From Sphingomonas sp. LY29 (GTDB lineage Bacteria > Pseudomonadota > Alphaproteobacteria > Sphingomonadales > Sphingomonadaceae): DNA of 64,000 nucleotides. Below, piece by piece: positions 39,777-49,639 of this stretch; positions within the stretch are counted from its first letter, which is position 1, and the number at the start of each line of letters is the position of its first letter. The position numbers and the translations under genes are program-made. Location: NCBI RefSeq assembly GCF_035593985.1, contig NZ_CP141587.1:806001-870000 (forward strand). The letters run 5' to 3'. The notes below the pieces were generated by a model that was given only the letters and a program-made list of their open reading frames with translations, had not been told where the DNA came from and did not search any database.

Positions 39777-41231
39777 TTATTGCGGCGCCGGTGTCACGCC
39801 CTGCGGCTGCTCGGCCGGAGTGACCGTGCTGGTGGCGGTGACCGGACGCTTCGGATCGTTCGCCCAGTCGTTCCAGTCGCCCGCGACGCGACGATAGTTG
39901 CCGAGCGGGTCGTAGAGCGGTCCTCCGTCGAGCCCGAGGTCGTCGGCTTCGGCCTGACCCATGGCGTTGAGCAGCTGGAAGCCCGCGACATACTGGTCGC
40001 GTCGCGCGGTCACAAGCGCGACCTGGCTGTTGAGCAATTCCTGTTCGGCGTTGAGGACGTCGAGGATGGTGCGGGTGCCGACGCTATTCTCGGCCCGCGC
40101 GCCTTCGAGCGCGAGTTCGTTGGCGCTGACTGCCACCTGGTTCGAATTGATGGCGTTGGTCGCGGCCTGGTAGGTCGCGAACGCCGAACGGGTGTTGGCG
40201 ACAACCGCGCGTTCGGTCGCGACTCGCTGCTCAAGCACCTGGGCTTCGATCGCCTGTGCCTGGCGAATGCGCGCGGCAGGCAGTCCGCCCTGATAAAGCG
40301 GGATCCGGCCCTGAACGCCGATCGCGGTGGCGGTGCCGCTGCGCGGGTTCGACGAGCCGTCGAGGTTGGTACCGGAGCTGCCGCCGAGCGTGTTCACATA
40401 GTCGGCCGACGCGACGCCCGACACCGTCGGCAGGCGCGACCCTCGCGTCGAACGCACGTCGAAGTTTGCCGCCTCGGCCTGACGCGTGATCGCGATCAGG
40501 TCAGGGTTGTTGGCAAGCGCGATCTGCGCCGCCTGGTCGGGATTGGTCGGCAGCGGCGGAAGCGGCGGCGGTGGCGCAAGCGCGTCCGGACGGCGGCCGA
40601 TCACGCGGCGATAATTTTCCTCGCTTGACTGGAGCCGCCCCTGCGCGGTGACGAGGTTGGCACGACCGAGCGACAGGCGCGCCTCGGACTGCGCCACGTC
40701 GGTGCGCGTCAGGTCGCCGATCTCGAATCGGTCGCGAGTCGCCTCGAGGTTGGTGCCGAGCACGCGAACGTTGTTGGTGTTGAGCTCAACGATCGCTCGA
40801 TCACGAATAACGTCCATGTAGGCCGCGACCGCTTCGGTGAAGACATCACCTTCGACCGCGCGCAGCGTGGCCCGGCCCGCCGCGACGCGAGTGCGAGCGG
40901 CGTTTACGTCGTTGCGGACCTGGCCGCCCTGGAAGATCGGGACGCTGAGGTCGACGCCGCCATTGAGGAACGGCCCTTTGCTTCCGACCCGGCGCAGCGA
41001 TCCCGACTGGGTGATGTCGCGGGTGACGCCGACGGTGCCGGCGACGGTCGGCCGTCCGGCCGCACGAGCGACCGCCACCAGCGCGTCGGTGCTGCGGAGG
41101 GCCTCACGCTGCGCGGTGATCGTCGGGTTGGTCGAATAGGTCGACACCAGCGCTTCGCGCAGCGTGTCGGCCGACGCCGTGCCTGCGACAAGCGCAGCGA
41201 CGAGCGTGGCGAGGGCAAGATGGCGCGTCAC
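39777..41231 (-). CDS. TolC family outer-membrane efflux protein
   Basis: About 484 aa from a GTG at 41231 with GGAGAG 7 bases upstream. An upstream ATG would add a 70-residue leader without signal features. Signal peptide (ATLVAALVAGTASA), then two outer-membrane-efflux repeats: TLREALVSTYSTNPTITAQR and the second half starting PDQAAQIALANNPDLIAITR, with long coiled coils. It forms a trimeric channel for efflux or type I secretion. The location between pcm-like and PopZ-like genes is typical of alphaproteobacteria. Confidence 0.92.
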   Translation of the reverse strand: MTRHLALATLVAALVAGTASADTLREALVSTYSTNPTITAQREALRSTDALVAVARAAGRPTVAGTVGVTRDITQSGSLRRVGSKGPFLNGGVDLSVPIFQGGQVRNDVNAARTRVAAGRATLRAVEGDVFTEAVAAYMDVIRDRAIVELNTNNVRVLGTNLEATRDRFEIGDLTRTDVAQSEARLSLGRANLVTAQGRLQSSEENYRRVIGRRPDALAPPPPLPPLPTNPDQAAQIALANNPDLIAITRQAEAANFDVRSTRGSRLPTVSGVASADYVNTLGGSSGTNLDGSSNPRSGTATAIGVQGRIPLYQGGLPAARIRQAQAIEAQVLEQRVATERAVVANTRSAFATYQAATNAINSNQVAVSANELALEGARAENSVGTRTILDVLNAEQELLNSQVALVTARRDQYVAGFQLLNAMGQAEADDLGLDGGPLYDPLGNYRRVAGDWNDWANDPKRPVTATSTVTPAEQPQGVTPAPQ

Positions 41232-41253
41232 GAAAACTCTCCGAACAACAGGG

Positions 41254-41835
41254 TTAGAACGTAAAGGCGCGTGGCCGGTCGAAACCGGGGAGCCGCGCGA
41301 CGTCGGCATCGACGATGGTTCGAAAACCAAGCACGCCGCCCGACAGGCGACCGATTCCGAGGCGATTGACGCCGCGGTCGGCAAGGGCGACGGCCAGGCG
41401 GCCTTGAGGGGCAAGCAGCGCGGCGATCGAAGCGGGCACATGCTCGACCGCGCCTTCGATCAGGATCAGGTCGAAAGCGCCGCCTTCGACGCTTCCAGCC
41501 AGCGCGGCGTCGGCGGCGATGCTGGTCACGACGACGCCAATCGCCTTCAGGATCGCCGCCGAATAGCCATTTACAGGCCCAATCACGAGCGCGCGTTCGC
41601 CGGCCGCAGGCTCAGCCTCGCTGAGCAGGCGACCGAGCGCGGCCGGCGGCATCATCGAGCTACCGTCGGCGAGCCGAAGCGGGCGATCGAAATAGGCCAG
41701 GGCCTTCGCCTCGTCGGGAACATATTGTTCGCGCGGCACCGACCCCATCGCGGCGAGCACGCCGCGATCGATCACGCCTTCGGGGCGAAGCTGGCTGTCG
41801 ACCATCGCCCGCCGGGCGAGGCTGTAATCCTGCAT
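41254..41835 (-). CDS. Protein-L-isoaspartate O-methyltransferase family protein
   Basis: 193 aa from the ATG giving MQDYSLARRAMVDSQLRPEG; an upstream ORF of 278 aa begins in antisense tRNA sequence. PCMT-like features are DSQLRPEGV and a SAM-binding fold (LVIGPVNGYSAAILKAIG, LILIEGAVEHVP, RLAVALA). The usual GTGSGY motif is changed to GPVNGYS, so activity may be altered. The family repairs isoaspartyl residues, but copies next to tolC often diverge as here. Confidence 0.85.
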   Translation of the reverse strand: MQDYSLARRAMVDSQLRPEGVIDRGVLAAMGSVPREQYVPDEAKALAYFDRPLRLADGSSMMPPAALGRLLSEAEPAAGERALVIGPVNGYSAAILKAIGVVVTSIAADAALAGSVEGGAFDLILIEGAVEHVPASIAALLAPQGRLAVALADRGVNRLGIGRLSGGVLGFRTIVDADVARLPGFDRPRAFTF

Positions 41836-42002
41836 CTCGTCAAACCTCTTTCCGCCAAGCTGTCGTATGTCACTAATACAGCAAGGGATCAAGTTGCTCC
41901 ATATCCGCTGCGGTCCGCATCGCCAAGCGAAGCCATCCCCCATTCGTCGAAAGCCCTGCATTGACAAGCGACCGACCCGTCCCCCAAAGCGCCACCCGCC
42001 GA

Positions 42003-42076
42003 GGCCCGATGGCGGAGTGGTGACGCAGAGGACTGCAAATCCTTGCACCCGGGTTCGATTCCCGGTCGGGCCTCCA
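42003..42076 (+). tRNA. tRNA-Cys (anticodon GCA)
   Basis: GGCCCGA/TCGGGCC acceptor, D-arm with GGAGTGGTGACGCAG, anticodon arm GGACTGCAAATCC (GCA), T-arm GGGTTCGATTCCC, encoded CCA at the end. All stems close. Confidence 0.95.
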
Positions 42077-42098
42077 TCCTTTTGCATCAAGTGTGAAT

Positions 42099-42536
42099 AT
42101 GCGCCGCTCGCTGTCCCTTGCCCCCATCGCCCTGCTGCTGATCTCCTGCGGCCAGCCGGAACCCGCGAACATCATGGTAAGCGACGCCTGGGCGCGCGCG
42201 ACCGCGCCGGGCGCGAAGATGGGCGCTGTCTATGCGACGATCGAGAATCGCGGCGGCACTTCCGATCGGTTGACCAAGGTCGACAGCGATCGCGCGATGA
42301 TGGCGATGGTGCATGACAGCAGCAGCGAGAATGGCGTGATGCGGATGCGCGCGGTCGGACCGCTCGACATTCCCGCCGGCGGCTCGGTGGCGCTGGCGCC
42401 GGGGGCCAAGCATATCATGCTCGAGGGGCTCCAAACCCCGCTCGTCGCAGGGCAGAAATTCTCGATCACTGTTACGTTCGAAGGCAGTGGCGCGCGCGCC
42501 GTGCCCATTACCGTCGTAGCGCCCGGCGAGCGGTAG
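42099..42536 (+). CDS. Copper chaperone PCu(A)C family protein
   Basis: 145 aa from the ATG at 42099 (a GTG two codons earlier is possible). A lipoprotein-type signal (LSLAPIALLLISCG), then VSDAWARATAPGAKMGAVYA and the copper-binding arrangement of Met and His (MVHDSSSENGVMRM, KHIMLEG). It delivers copper to the CuA site of cytochrome oxidase in the periplasm. The SCO gene follows 6 bases later, the classical partner. Confidence 0.92.
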   Translation: MRRSLSLAPIALLLISCGQPEPANIMVSDAWARATAPGAKMGAVYATIENRGGTSDRLTKVDSDRAMMAMVHDSSSENGVMRMRAVGPLDIPAGGSVALAPGAKHIMLEGLQTPLVAGQKFSITVTFEGSGARAVPITVVAPGER

Positions 42537-42542
42537 ACGGCG

Positions 42543-43139
42543 ATGAAGCGCCTTCGCCTCGTGCTTTGGATCCTGGTCGGCCTCGCTGCCGCGGCGGTCA
42601 TCGCGCTCCTGCTCAGAACTCCGGAACCATCGACTGGGCAGGTCGAGCAGACCGTCATGGCGCCGATCGGCGGCCCCTTCACCCTGACCGGGACCGATGG
42701 CCAACCTTTCGCCAGCAGTCGGCTTGCCGGAAAGCCGGCGGCGGTGTTCTTTGGCTTCACCAACTGCCCGGACGTCTGCCCGACCACGCTTGCCCGCCTG
42801 ACCAAGCTGCGGCGCCAGGTTGGCAAAGGCGAAGATGCCTTTTCGATCGTCTTCATCAGCGTCGACCCGGAGCGTGACACGCCTGCCGAAGTCGGAAAAT
42901 ATATGGCGCTCTACGACACGCCGGTGGTCGGCCTGACCGGAAGCGCGGCCGATATCGAGCGCGTGAAGAAGCAGTTCGGTGTCTACTCGGCGAAGGCACC
43001 GCAGCCGGGCGGCGGCTACAGCGTCGACCATACCGCCGCGGTGTTTCTGATGGACCGCAACGGCGGGTTCGTCTCGACGCTGGCGTACGAAGAGGGCGAC
43101 GACGTCGCGCTGGACAAGCTCCGGCGGATTACAAACTAG
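42543..43139 (+). CDS. SCO family protein (SenC/PrrC-like)
   Basis: A 198 aa thioredoxin-fold protein with an N-terminal membrane anchor (LVLWILVGLAAAAVIALLL). The copper-binding Cys pair is in TNCPDVCPTTLA, with the His in VDHTAAVFL. It reduces and loads copper in CuA-site assembly together with the PCu(A)C protein upstream. It converges with the hydrolase gene, 4 bases overlapping. Confidence 0.92.
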   Translation: MKRLRLVLWILVGLAAAAVIALLLRTPEPSTGQVEQTVMAPIGGPFTLTGTDGQPFASSRLAGKPAAVFFGFTNCPDVCPTTLARLTKLRRQVGKGEDAFSIVFISVDPERDTPAEVGKYMALYDTPVVGLTGSAADIERVKKQFGVYSAKAPQPGGGYSVDHTAAVFLMDRNGGFVSTLAYEEGDDVALDKLRRITN

Positions 43140-44014
43140 GCTTCGGCGCTCTCGCGGGCGAGCACTCGCGTCAGCAGCCGTTCGATTCCATCCAGCGATT
43201 CGGGCTCCTCGAGGTTTGGCGTGTGGCCGACATCGGGCACGGTCACCAACTCGGCATCGTCGATCTCGCGAGTCATCCGTTCGGCCACTTCGGCGTCTAG
43301 CAGGTCGGTCAGCGCGCCGCGCAGGATGAGCACGGGGCGGCCGTCGAGCGCCTTGTAATAGGACCAGGTGTCGCGCGCCGGTTGCTCGACCGCGATCCGG
43401 AAATTGTCGGCGATCCGCATGTCGTAATCGAAGCGCACCTTGCCATTCTCGTCCTCGCGGCAGACGCGGCGCACGAAGCGTTCCCACTCCGCATCCGACC
43501 AGTTCGGGAATTTGTCGCGGTTGCGCTCGGCCAGTTGCCGCGTTGCGTCAGCCCAGTCGGCGTATTGCGTGTCCATACCGACATAACCGCTGATGCGGTC
43601 GATGCCCTCACTCATGACCTCAGGGCCGATGTCGTTGAGCATCGCGCCCGCGATCCGTTCCTGGTCGCTCGCCGCTATGACCATCGTCACGAGGCCGCCA
43701 AGCGACGTTCCGATGAAGACCGCGTCGGCGATTCCAAGCTGATCGAGCAGCTTGAGCACGTCTGCAGCGTAAGTGCCTGGATGATAGTTGGCGGGTACGG
43801 GATCGAATTCGCTGCCGCCGCGCCCGCGAAAGTCGAGACACAGCACGCGCCATTCGCCGGCGAAGCGATCGGCCACCGGCTCGAAATCGCGTGCGTTGCG
43901 GGTCAGGCCGGGGAGGCACAGGATCGGCGGGCGGTCGCGCGGTCCGTCATAATCGCGATAGTGAAGGGTCAGCCCATCGGCGCTGTTGATCGTACGGTCG
44001 GTCCATTTCGCCAT
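43136..44014 (-). CDS. Alpha/beta hydrolase
   Basis: 292 aa from the ATG giving MAKWTDRTINSADGLTLHYR; an ATG 20 codons earlier runs into the divergent gene. Fold landmarks are PILCLPGLTRNARDFEPVA (oxyanion), FIGTSLGGLVTMVIA (nucleophile Ser), an Asp near LRGALTDLLD and VGHTPNLEEPE (His). The substrate is unknown. It is divergent from selO, sharing the short intergenic region. Confidence 0.9.
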   Translation of the reverse strand: MAKWTDRTINSADGLTLHYRDYDGPRDRPPILCLPGLTRNARDFEPVADRFAGEWRVLCLDFRGRGGSEFDPVPANYHPGTYAADVLKLLDQLGIADAVFIGTSLGGLVTMVIAASDQERIAGAMLNDIGPEVMSEGIDRISGYVGMDTQYADWADATRQLAERNRDKFPNWSDAEWERFVRRVCREDENGKVRFDYDMRIADNFRIAVEQPARDTWSYYKALDGRPVLILRGALTDLLDAEVAERMTREIDDAELVTVPDVGHTPNLEEPESLDGIERLLTRVLARESAEA

Positions 44015-44055
44015 CGGCGCTTTTCCCCTTGTCTCGCCTCCCCTATCGCGGGCCG

Positions 44056-45417
44056 ATGGCCAGCCTGCAACCATATCGTGCCGACCCGGCGATCCTCACG
44101 CTCGGCGACGGCTTCTACGATCCTGTGAAGCCCGCGCAATTTCCAAAGGCGATCAAGCGCTTCGCCAATATCCGGTGGGCCGAGCGCGTCGGGCTTGGTC
44201 AAGTGAACTGGGAAGCACATTTCGCGCGGTTCGAGCCATTGCCAGACAATCTGCCCCTGCCGCTCGCGCTTCGCTATCATGGTCACCAGTTCCGCCACTA
44301 TAATCCTGACCTTGGCGACGGGCGGGGCTTCCTGTTCGCGCAGGTGCGCGACGACCGCGGCCGCCTGCTCGACCTTGGAACGAAGGGCAGCGGCCAGACT
44401 CCATGGAGTAGACAGGGTGACGGACGACTGACGCTGAAAGGCGGCGTGCGCGAAGTGCTCGCGACCGAAATGCTGGAGGCGCTCGGCGTAAACACGTCGA
44501 AGACCTTTTCTCTGTTCGAGACCGGCGAGCAATTGTGGCGAGGGGACGAGCCTTCCCCGACTCGCTCCGCCGTGCTGACCCGACTCAATCATGGCCATGT
44601 CCGCATCGGCAGCTTTCAGCTGCTGGCGTTTTTCGAGGATGACGAGGGCCTTCGCGCTCTGACCGCCTATGCGCTGAACAACCTCTTCGACGAGGAAGGC
44701 GACGATGCAGTGCGCCTGCTCGACCTCGTCTGCAGCCGAACCGCGACGCTCGCCGCTTCCTACCTCTCCGCCGGCTTCGTCCATGGCGTGCTCAACAGCG
44801 ACAACATCAACATCACGGGCGAGAGCTTCGACTATGGCCCATGGCGCTTTGTCGAGCACTGGGACGAGGAGTTCACCGCCGCCTACTTCGATCAGACCGG
44901 CCTCTACGCCTTCGGCCGCCAGCCCGAAGCGATCCAGTGGGACGTTGCCCAATTGGCCGGCTGCCTCGCCCGCATCGCGGAGGCGCCCGCCCTGGCCGAC
45001 CTGCTCGCCGACTGGCCGAAGCGATTCGAGGGTCAACTCATCGAGCGCTTGCGTGTTCGGTTGGGGGTCGCCTCGGCGGATGAAACAGCCGACGGTGCGC
45101 TGACTTCCGCGCTTCTCTCAGCCCTGCGGTCGCGGAAAGTCGGCGTCGATCGCCTCTTCTTCGACTGGCGCGGCGGTCGAATTCCCGATGCGGACATTTA
45201 TGCGGACCCGGCATTCGATGCACTGAAGTCGCAAGTGGAGGGACGCGAGCGACCGCGATCGCATCCATATTGGTCGGATGCGGTTCCCTGTTCGATGTTG
45301 ATCGAGGAGGTCGAAGCGATCTGGTCCGCGATCGACCGCGACGACGATTGGACGCCGTTCAACGACAAGGTCGCTGCGATCCGCCGCATGGGCGACGCCA
45401 TGGCGTCGGATGCTTGA
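44056..45417 (+). CDS. selO: Protein adenylyltransferase SelO (YdiU/UPF0061)
   Basis: About 453 aa from the ATG giving MASLQPYRADPAILTLGDGF; an ATG 9 codons upstream is the alternative. A pseudokinase that transfers AMP to protein Ser, Thr or Tyr. Signature segments: RYHGHQFRHYNPDLGDGRG, LLDLGTKGSGQTPWSRQGDG, GVREVLATEMLEALGV, and the catalytic-loop region FVHGVLNSDNINITGESFDY. Somewhat shorter than E. coli SelO; the redox-active C-terminal Cys of some homologs is not visible. Confidence 0.92.
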   Translation: MASLQPYRADPAILTLGDGFYDPVKPAQFPKAIKRFANIRWAERVGLGQVNWEAHFARFEPLPDNLPLPLALRYHGHQFRHYNPDLGDGRGFLFAQVRDDRGRLLDLGTKGSGQTPWSRQGDGRLTLKGGVREVLATEMLEALGVNTSKTFSLFETGEQLWRGDEPSPTRSAVLTRLNHGHVRIGSFQLLAFFEDDEGLRALTAYALNNLFDEEGDDAVRLLDLVCSRTATLAASYLSAGFVHGVLNSDNINITGESFDYGPWRFVEHWDEEFTAAYFDQTGLYAFGRQPEAIQWDVAQLAGCLARIAEAPALADLLADWPKRFEGQLIERLRVRLGVASADETADGALTSALLSALRSRKVGVDRLFFDWRGGRIPDADIYADPAFDALKSQVEGRERPRSHPYWSDAVPCSMLIEEVEAIWSAIDRDDDWTPFNDKVAAIRRMGDAMASDA

Positions 45418-45466
45418 CCGCCGCGGGCCGGCGTGGGAACGGCGGCCAACGGACGTGGGAGCAGCA

Positions 45467-46912
45467 ATGAGCGAGCGTGTCATCTCGACGGAGCCGGCCA
45501 CCGGCGCCGAAATCTGGTCCGGAAGCGTCGGCGACGCCGCCACCGAAGTGGCCGCTGCACGCCTGGCCTGGCCGGAATGGGCCGCGCACTCGCTCAGTTA
45601 CCGCATGGAAGCGCTGCGCCGCTTCGCCAATGTCGTCCGCGCCCGCGAGCAGGACTTCGCCGACCTGATCGCCCGCGAGACCGGCAAGCCCTTCTGGGAA
45701 GCGAAGACCGAAGTCGCATCGGTCGTTGCCAAAGTCGACATCAGCATCGGCGCTTATGCCGAACGCACCCCGACGCGCCGGCTGGAGGCCGCGATGGGGA
45801 ACAAGGTCGCGGTCCGGCACAAGCCGCATGGCGTCCTGGCGGTGCTCGGCCCCTATAATTTCCCGGCGCATCTTCCCAACGGCCACATCGTCCCCGCGCT
45901 ACTGGCGGGCAATGCGGTCGTGTTCAAACCCAGTGAGAAAACCCCGGCCACCGGCGCGTTCCTCGTCGATTGCTTGATCGAGGCTGGCATTCCCGAAGGC
46001 GTCATCCGCCTGCTGATCGGCGGGCCGGAAACCGGCAAGGCGCTCGCCGCCGAACCGGGGATCGACGGCCTGCTCTTTACGGGGTCGGCGCGCGCTGGGC
46101 TGGCGCTCAATCGCCAGTTCGCCGACACGCCGCAGAAGATTCTCGCGCTCGAACTGGGCGGCAACAACCCGATCGTCGCGTGGGACACGCCCGACCTGGA
46201 GCAGGCGGCGACGCTGATCGTACAATCGGCATTCCTGTCCGCGGGGCAGCGCTGCACCGCCGCTCGGCGCCTCATCGTCGAGGATGGCGTGCACCAGCCG
46301 CTGATCGACGAGATCGTCAAGCTGATCGACCGGATCATCGTCGATCATCCGCACGCCGATCCGCAGCCATTCATGGGCCCCCTGATCGACGTTGCGGCTG
46401 CCGATCACCTGCAGGAGCAGTTTGTCGGGCTGATGATGAAGGGCGGAAAGCCGATCCGGCGCCTGGACCGCGCCTATGAGGAACGTCCCTACCTCACCCC
46501 CGCGTTGATCGACGTAACAGACATTAAGGATCGCCCCGACGAGGAAATGTTCGGCCCTGTCCTCCAGTTGGTCCGCGTGAAGGATTTCGATGCAGCGATC
46601 GACGAGGCCAACCGCACCCGCTTCGGCCTTGCCGCCAGCATCCTGACCCGCGACCCCGCGCTCTACGACCGCTTCTGGGCGAACGCGCGTGCCGGGGTCA
46701 TCAATTGGAACCGCCCGACCAACGGCGCTCCATCGACAGCTCCGTTCGGCGGCGTCGGCATGAGCGGCAACCACCGCCCGAGCGCCTTCTATGCCGCTGA
46801 CTATTGCGCCTATCCCGTCACGAGCGTGGAAGCCGAAGCGGTCCGAGTGGCGATCGGCGAAGGCTTGCGCGCCGCTTATGTGCCAGAGAATGACCGGGTG
46901 ACCGACCGCTAG
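45467..46912 (+). CDS. astD: Succinylglutamate-semialdehyde dehydrogenase-like aldehyde dehydrogenase
   Basis: 481 aa from the ATG at 45467, with GGGAGC upstream. Aldehyde dehydrogenase fold: GPYNFPAHLPNGHIVPALLA, LELGGNNPIVAWD (catalytic Glu), SAGQRCTAARRLIV (Cys nucleophile), EEMFGPVLQLVRV. The pattern NGHIVPALLAGN and FGGVGMSGNHRPSAFYAADY is that of AstD, the last step of the arginine succinyltransferase pathway. The other ast genes are not in this window, so the enzyme may work elsewhere in arginine use. Confidence 0.88.
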   Translation: MSERVISTEPATGAEIWSGSVGDAATEVAAARLAWPEWAAHSLSYRMEALRRFANVVRAREQDFADLIARETGKPFWEAKTEVASVVAKVDISIGAYAERTPTRRLEAAMGNKVAVRHKPHGVLAVLGPYNFPAHLPNGHIVPALLAGNAVVFKPSEKTPATGAFLVDCLIEAGIPEGVIRLLIGGPETGKALAAEPGIDGLLFTGSARAGLALNRQFADTPQKILALELGGNNPIVAWDTPDLEQAATLIVQSAFLSAGQRCTAARRLIVEDGVHQPLIDEIVKLIDRIIVDHPHADPQPFMGPLIDVAAADHLQEQFVGLMMKGGKPIRRLDRAYEERPYLTPALIDVTDIKDRPDEEMFGPVLQLVRVKDFDAAIDEANRTRFGLAASILTRDPALYDRFWANARAGVINWNRPTNGAPSTAPFGGVGMSGNHRPSAFYAADYCAYPVTSVEAEAVRVAIGEGLRAAYVPENDRVTDR

Positions 46913-46915
46913 GCG

Positions 46916-47353
46916 TCACTGCTTGAAATTGATTTCGATGCTGTCGGCGGAACGGTCCGCCTCACCGTGATAAACCGCCTCGATGTTGCTTCCGTCGGGA
47001 TCGAGAAAGTAGCCGGCGAAATAGCCCGGGTGATACTGCTGCCGTTCGCCCGGCGCGCCGTGATCGGTGCCGCCGTTGGCCAGAGCGGCATCGTAGACGG
47101 CCTGTACCTGCTCACGGTCCTTGGCTTGGAAGGCGAGATGGACCCGGCCGGTCAGCCTGCCTTCCGATGCCTCTGAATCGGCGCTCGAAACGACCAGCTC
47201 GTCGGCATAGAAGAAGCCATGCTCGGTCTCGACGAGGTCGATCCCAAGTACCTCGAAAACCGCGGAATAGAAACGTTTCGATGACTCAAGGTCGCGGACG
47301 ACCAGTTGGATATGGTCGATCAAGCGGCCGCGATGCAGTTTCTGGGCTTCCAC
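46916..47353 (-). CDS. VOC family (glyoxalase-like) protein
   Basis: A 145 aa vicinal-oxygen-chelate protein with two beta-alpha-beta-beta-beta units: LIDHIQLVVRDLESSKRFYS (His ligand), FEVLGIDLVETEHGFFYADE, VHLAFQAKDREQVQAVYDAA and GYFAGYFLDPDGSNIEAVYH (Glu ligand). Metal-dependent lyase, dioxygenase or resistance roles are all possible. Convergent with astD by 4 bases. Confidence 0.88.
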   Translation of the reverse strand: MEAQKLHRGRLIDHIQLVVRDLESSKRFYSAVFEVLGIDLVETEHGFFYADELVVSSADSEASEGRLTGRVHLAFQAKDREQVQAVYDAALANGGTDHGAPGERQQYHPGYFAGYFLDPDGSNIEAVYHGEADRSADSIEINFKQ

Positions 47354-47417
47354 GTTCGTCCTCCGCCACAGTGGTCAGGATAAAACGAGAAAGGCCCAGA
47401 GAGGTTTCGGCCGATGC

Positions 47418-48935
47418 CTAGCTGCGCATCTCCGGCATGTAGCCTTCGTCGATCGGATCGCTGAACTTGGTGATGCGCGCGTCGAAACGCATGCGGACCT
47501 TGCCGGTGGCGCCGTGGCGTTGCTTGGCGACGATCAGTTCGGCCATCCCGTAGACGCGCTCCATGTCGCGCTGCCACTGCTCGTGCGCTTCCCACACCTT
47601 GCCGTCGTCGCCGTCCATCGGCCGCTTCGGCTCCTTGGCTGCGACGTAATAATCCTCGCGATACACGAACAGCACGATGTCGGCGTCCTGCTCGATCGAG
47701 CCCGATTCACGAAGATCGGAAAGCATCGGCTTCTTGTCCTCCCGCTGCTCGACCGCACGGCTGAGCTGCGACAGCGCCATCACCGGTAGGTCTAGTTCCT
47801 TGGCAAGCTGCTTGAGCCCGCGGCTGATCTCCGAAATTTCCTGGACGCGATTGTCCCCCGACGATCCCTTGCCCGATCCCGACAGCAGCTGAAGGTAATC
47901 GACCATCACCATGCCGATGTTTTTCTGTCGCTTGAGGCGGCGCGCACGCGCCCGAAGCGACGCGATCGTCAGGCCGGGCGTGTCGTCGATGTAAAGCGGC
48001 AGGGTGCTGAGCTCCGCCGCCGCACGAGCGAGACTGCGGAATTCCTGCTGGCTGATCTTGCCCATGCGCAGGTTTTCGGAGCTGATCCCCGACTGCTCGG
48101 CAAGGATACGGGTGGCCAGCTGATCGGCCGACATTTCCAGGCTGAAAAAAGCCACCGGCGCGCCGGCGGTCTTGGTCATGTCGATGCCGTCTTCCTGGTC
48201 GCGGATATACCGCTGCGCCGCCGCGAAGGCGATGTTGGTCGCCAACGACGTCTTGCCCATGCCCGGCCGGCCGGCGAGGATGGTGAGATCGCTCTTGTGA
48301 AGACCGCCGATCTTCGCGTTGATCCCGTCGAGACCCGTCGTCAGGCCCGACAGGTTGCCGCCAGTGTTGAGCGCCTTTTCGGCCTGCTTGATGGCAAGCT
48401 GGCTCGCCTCTCCGAAGCTCTTGACCTTGCCCTCGTTGCCGCCCTCTTCGGCGACACGATAAAGCTCGCTCTCGGCGCGTTCGATCTGCGCCAGCGGCGC
48501 AACCTCTTCGGAGGTATCGAGCGCGCCTTCGACCATGTCGCGGCCGACTCCGACCAGCGCGCGGAGCAGCGCTAGGTCGTAAATCTGCGCGGCAAAGTCG
48601 CGGGCACCGATCACCGCTGCGCCCGACCCGGTCAGTTGGGCGAGATAACCGACGCCGCCGACCTGCTTGATGCCCTCGTCGCTCTCCAGGATCGGCTTCA
48701 GCGTGACCGGGTTGGCGACCATATTCTTGTCGGTCATCCGCAGAATCGCGTCATAGATGCGGCCGTGCAGCGGCTCGAAGAAATGGTGCGCTTTCAGCCG
48801 GATCTGGACATCCTCGACCAGTCGATTGTCGATCATCAGCGCGCCGAGCAGTGCCGCCTCGGCGTCGACGTTCTGCGGCAGGGTCTGGATCGCGGGCGCC
48901 TCGGCGCCCTCGTTAAGTCGGATAATTTCGGCCAT
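47418..48935 (-). CDS. dnaB: Replicative DNA helicase DnaB
   Basis: A 505 aa hexameric helicase of the replisome. N-terminal domain [20 protein letters not shown], then a linker and a RecA-type domain with Walker [16 protein letters not shown], Walker [12 protein letters not shown] and [19 protein letters not shown]. Contains NEGK/KSFG linker helix regions as usual. Intact, normal length. Its upstream region is divergent to dcd. Confidence 0.97.
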   Translation of the reverse strand: MAEIIRLNEGAEAPAIQTLPQNVDAEAALLGALMIDNRLVEDVQIRLKAHHFFEPLHGRIYDAILRMTDKNMVANPVTLKPILESDEGIKQVGGVGYLAQLTGSGAAVIGARDFAAQIYDLALLRALVGVGRDMVEGALDTSEEVAPLAQIERAESELYRVAEEGGNEGKVKSFGEASQLAIKQAEKALNTGGNLSGLTTGLDGINAKIGGLHKSDLTILAGRPGMGKTSLATNIAFAAAQRYIRDQEDGIDMTKTAGAPVAFFSLEMSADQLATRILAEQSGISSENLRMGKISQQEFRSLARAAAELSTLPLYIDDTPGLTIASLRARARRLKRQKNIGMVMVDYLQLLSGSGKGSSGDNRVQEISEISRGLKQLAKELDLPVMALSQLSRAVEQREDKKPMLSDLRESGSIEQDADIVLFVYREDYYVAAKEPKRPMDGDDGKVWEAHEQWQRDMERVYGMAELIVAKQRHGATGKVRMRFDARITKFSDPIDEGYMPEMRS

Positions 48936-49084
48936 GGCGGGACCTTAGCATGTTACCGCCGACGATGAATACGGACCCCGCCGATTTCGGTGGAGGAGCC
49001 TGTGGAAAAGTCCGGATGGGGTCGGCGTTTGGCAATTCGGCAACAGCGATTGATGGCGCGCGAGGCGCCCGCTACGCCATTGCC

Positions 49085-49639
49085 ATGAGCATTCTTTCCG
49101 ACCGCTGGATTCGCGAGCAGGCCACGACCCACGGCATGATCGAGCCGTTCGTCGAGGCGCAGCGCCGCGACGGCTGCATCAGCTACGGCCTTTCCTCCTA
49201 CGGCTACGACGCCCGCGTCGCCGACGAGTTCAAGATTTTCACCAACGTCGATTCGGCAGTGGTCGATCCGAAGGACTTTGCCGCCAACAGCTTTGTCGAT
49301 CGGAAGACCGACTGCTGCATCATCCCGCCCAACAGTTTCGCACTGGCCCGGACGGTTGAATATTTCCGTGTGCCCGAGGATGTGCTGGTCATCTGCCTCG
49401 GCAAGTCGACCTATGCCCGGTGTGGAATCATCGTCAACGTGACTCCGCTTGAGCCCGGCTGGGAGGGGCATGTCACGCTCGAATTCTCGAACACCACCCC
49501 CCTGCCCGCCAAGATCTACGCCAACGAAGGCGCATGTCAGTTCCTGTTCCTCAAGGGCAACGAGCGCTGCGAGACCAGCTACAAGGACCGCGCGGGCAAA
49601 TATATGGGCCAGCGCGGCGTTACGCTGCCGAAGTTGTGA
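49085..49639 (+). CDS. dcd: dCTP deaminase
   Basis: 184 aa from the ATG giving [20 protein letters not shown] (an in-frame earlier start gives no homologous sequence). Produces dUTP from dCTP for thymidylate synthesis. Signature [18 protein letters not shown], a [20 protein letters not shown] core and [16 protein letters not shown] (catalytic Glu), ending [13 protein letters not shown]. Its stop overlaps the start of the kynureninase gene by 3 bases (GTGA). Confidence 0.96.
   Translation: MSILSDRWIREQATTHGMIEPFVEAQRRDGCISYGLSSYGYDARVADEFKIFTNVDSAVVDPKDFAANSFVDRKTDCCIIPPNSFALARTVEYFRVPEDVLVICLGKSTYARCGIIVNVTPLEPGWEGHVTLEFSNTTPLPAKIYANEGACQFLFLKGNERCETSYKDRAGKYMGQRGVTLPKL

Noticed and set aside
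42087..43487. 466 aa minus-strand ORF
   Set aside because: Antisense to the PCu(A)C and SCO genes and partly in another frame of the hydrolase; no coherent domain.
43969..45036. 355 aa minus-strand ORF
   Set aside because: Antisense to selO.
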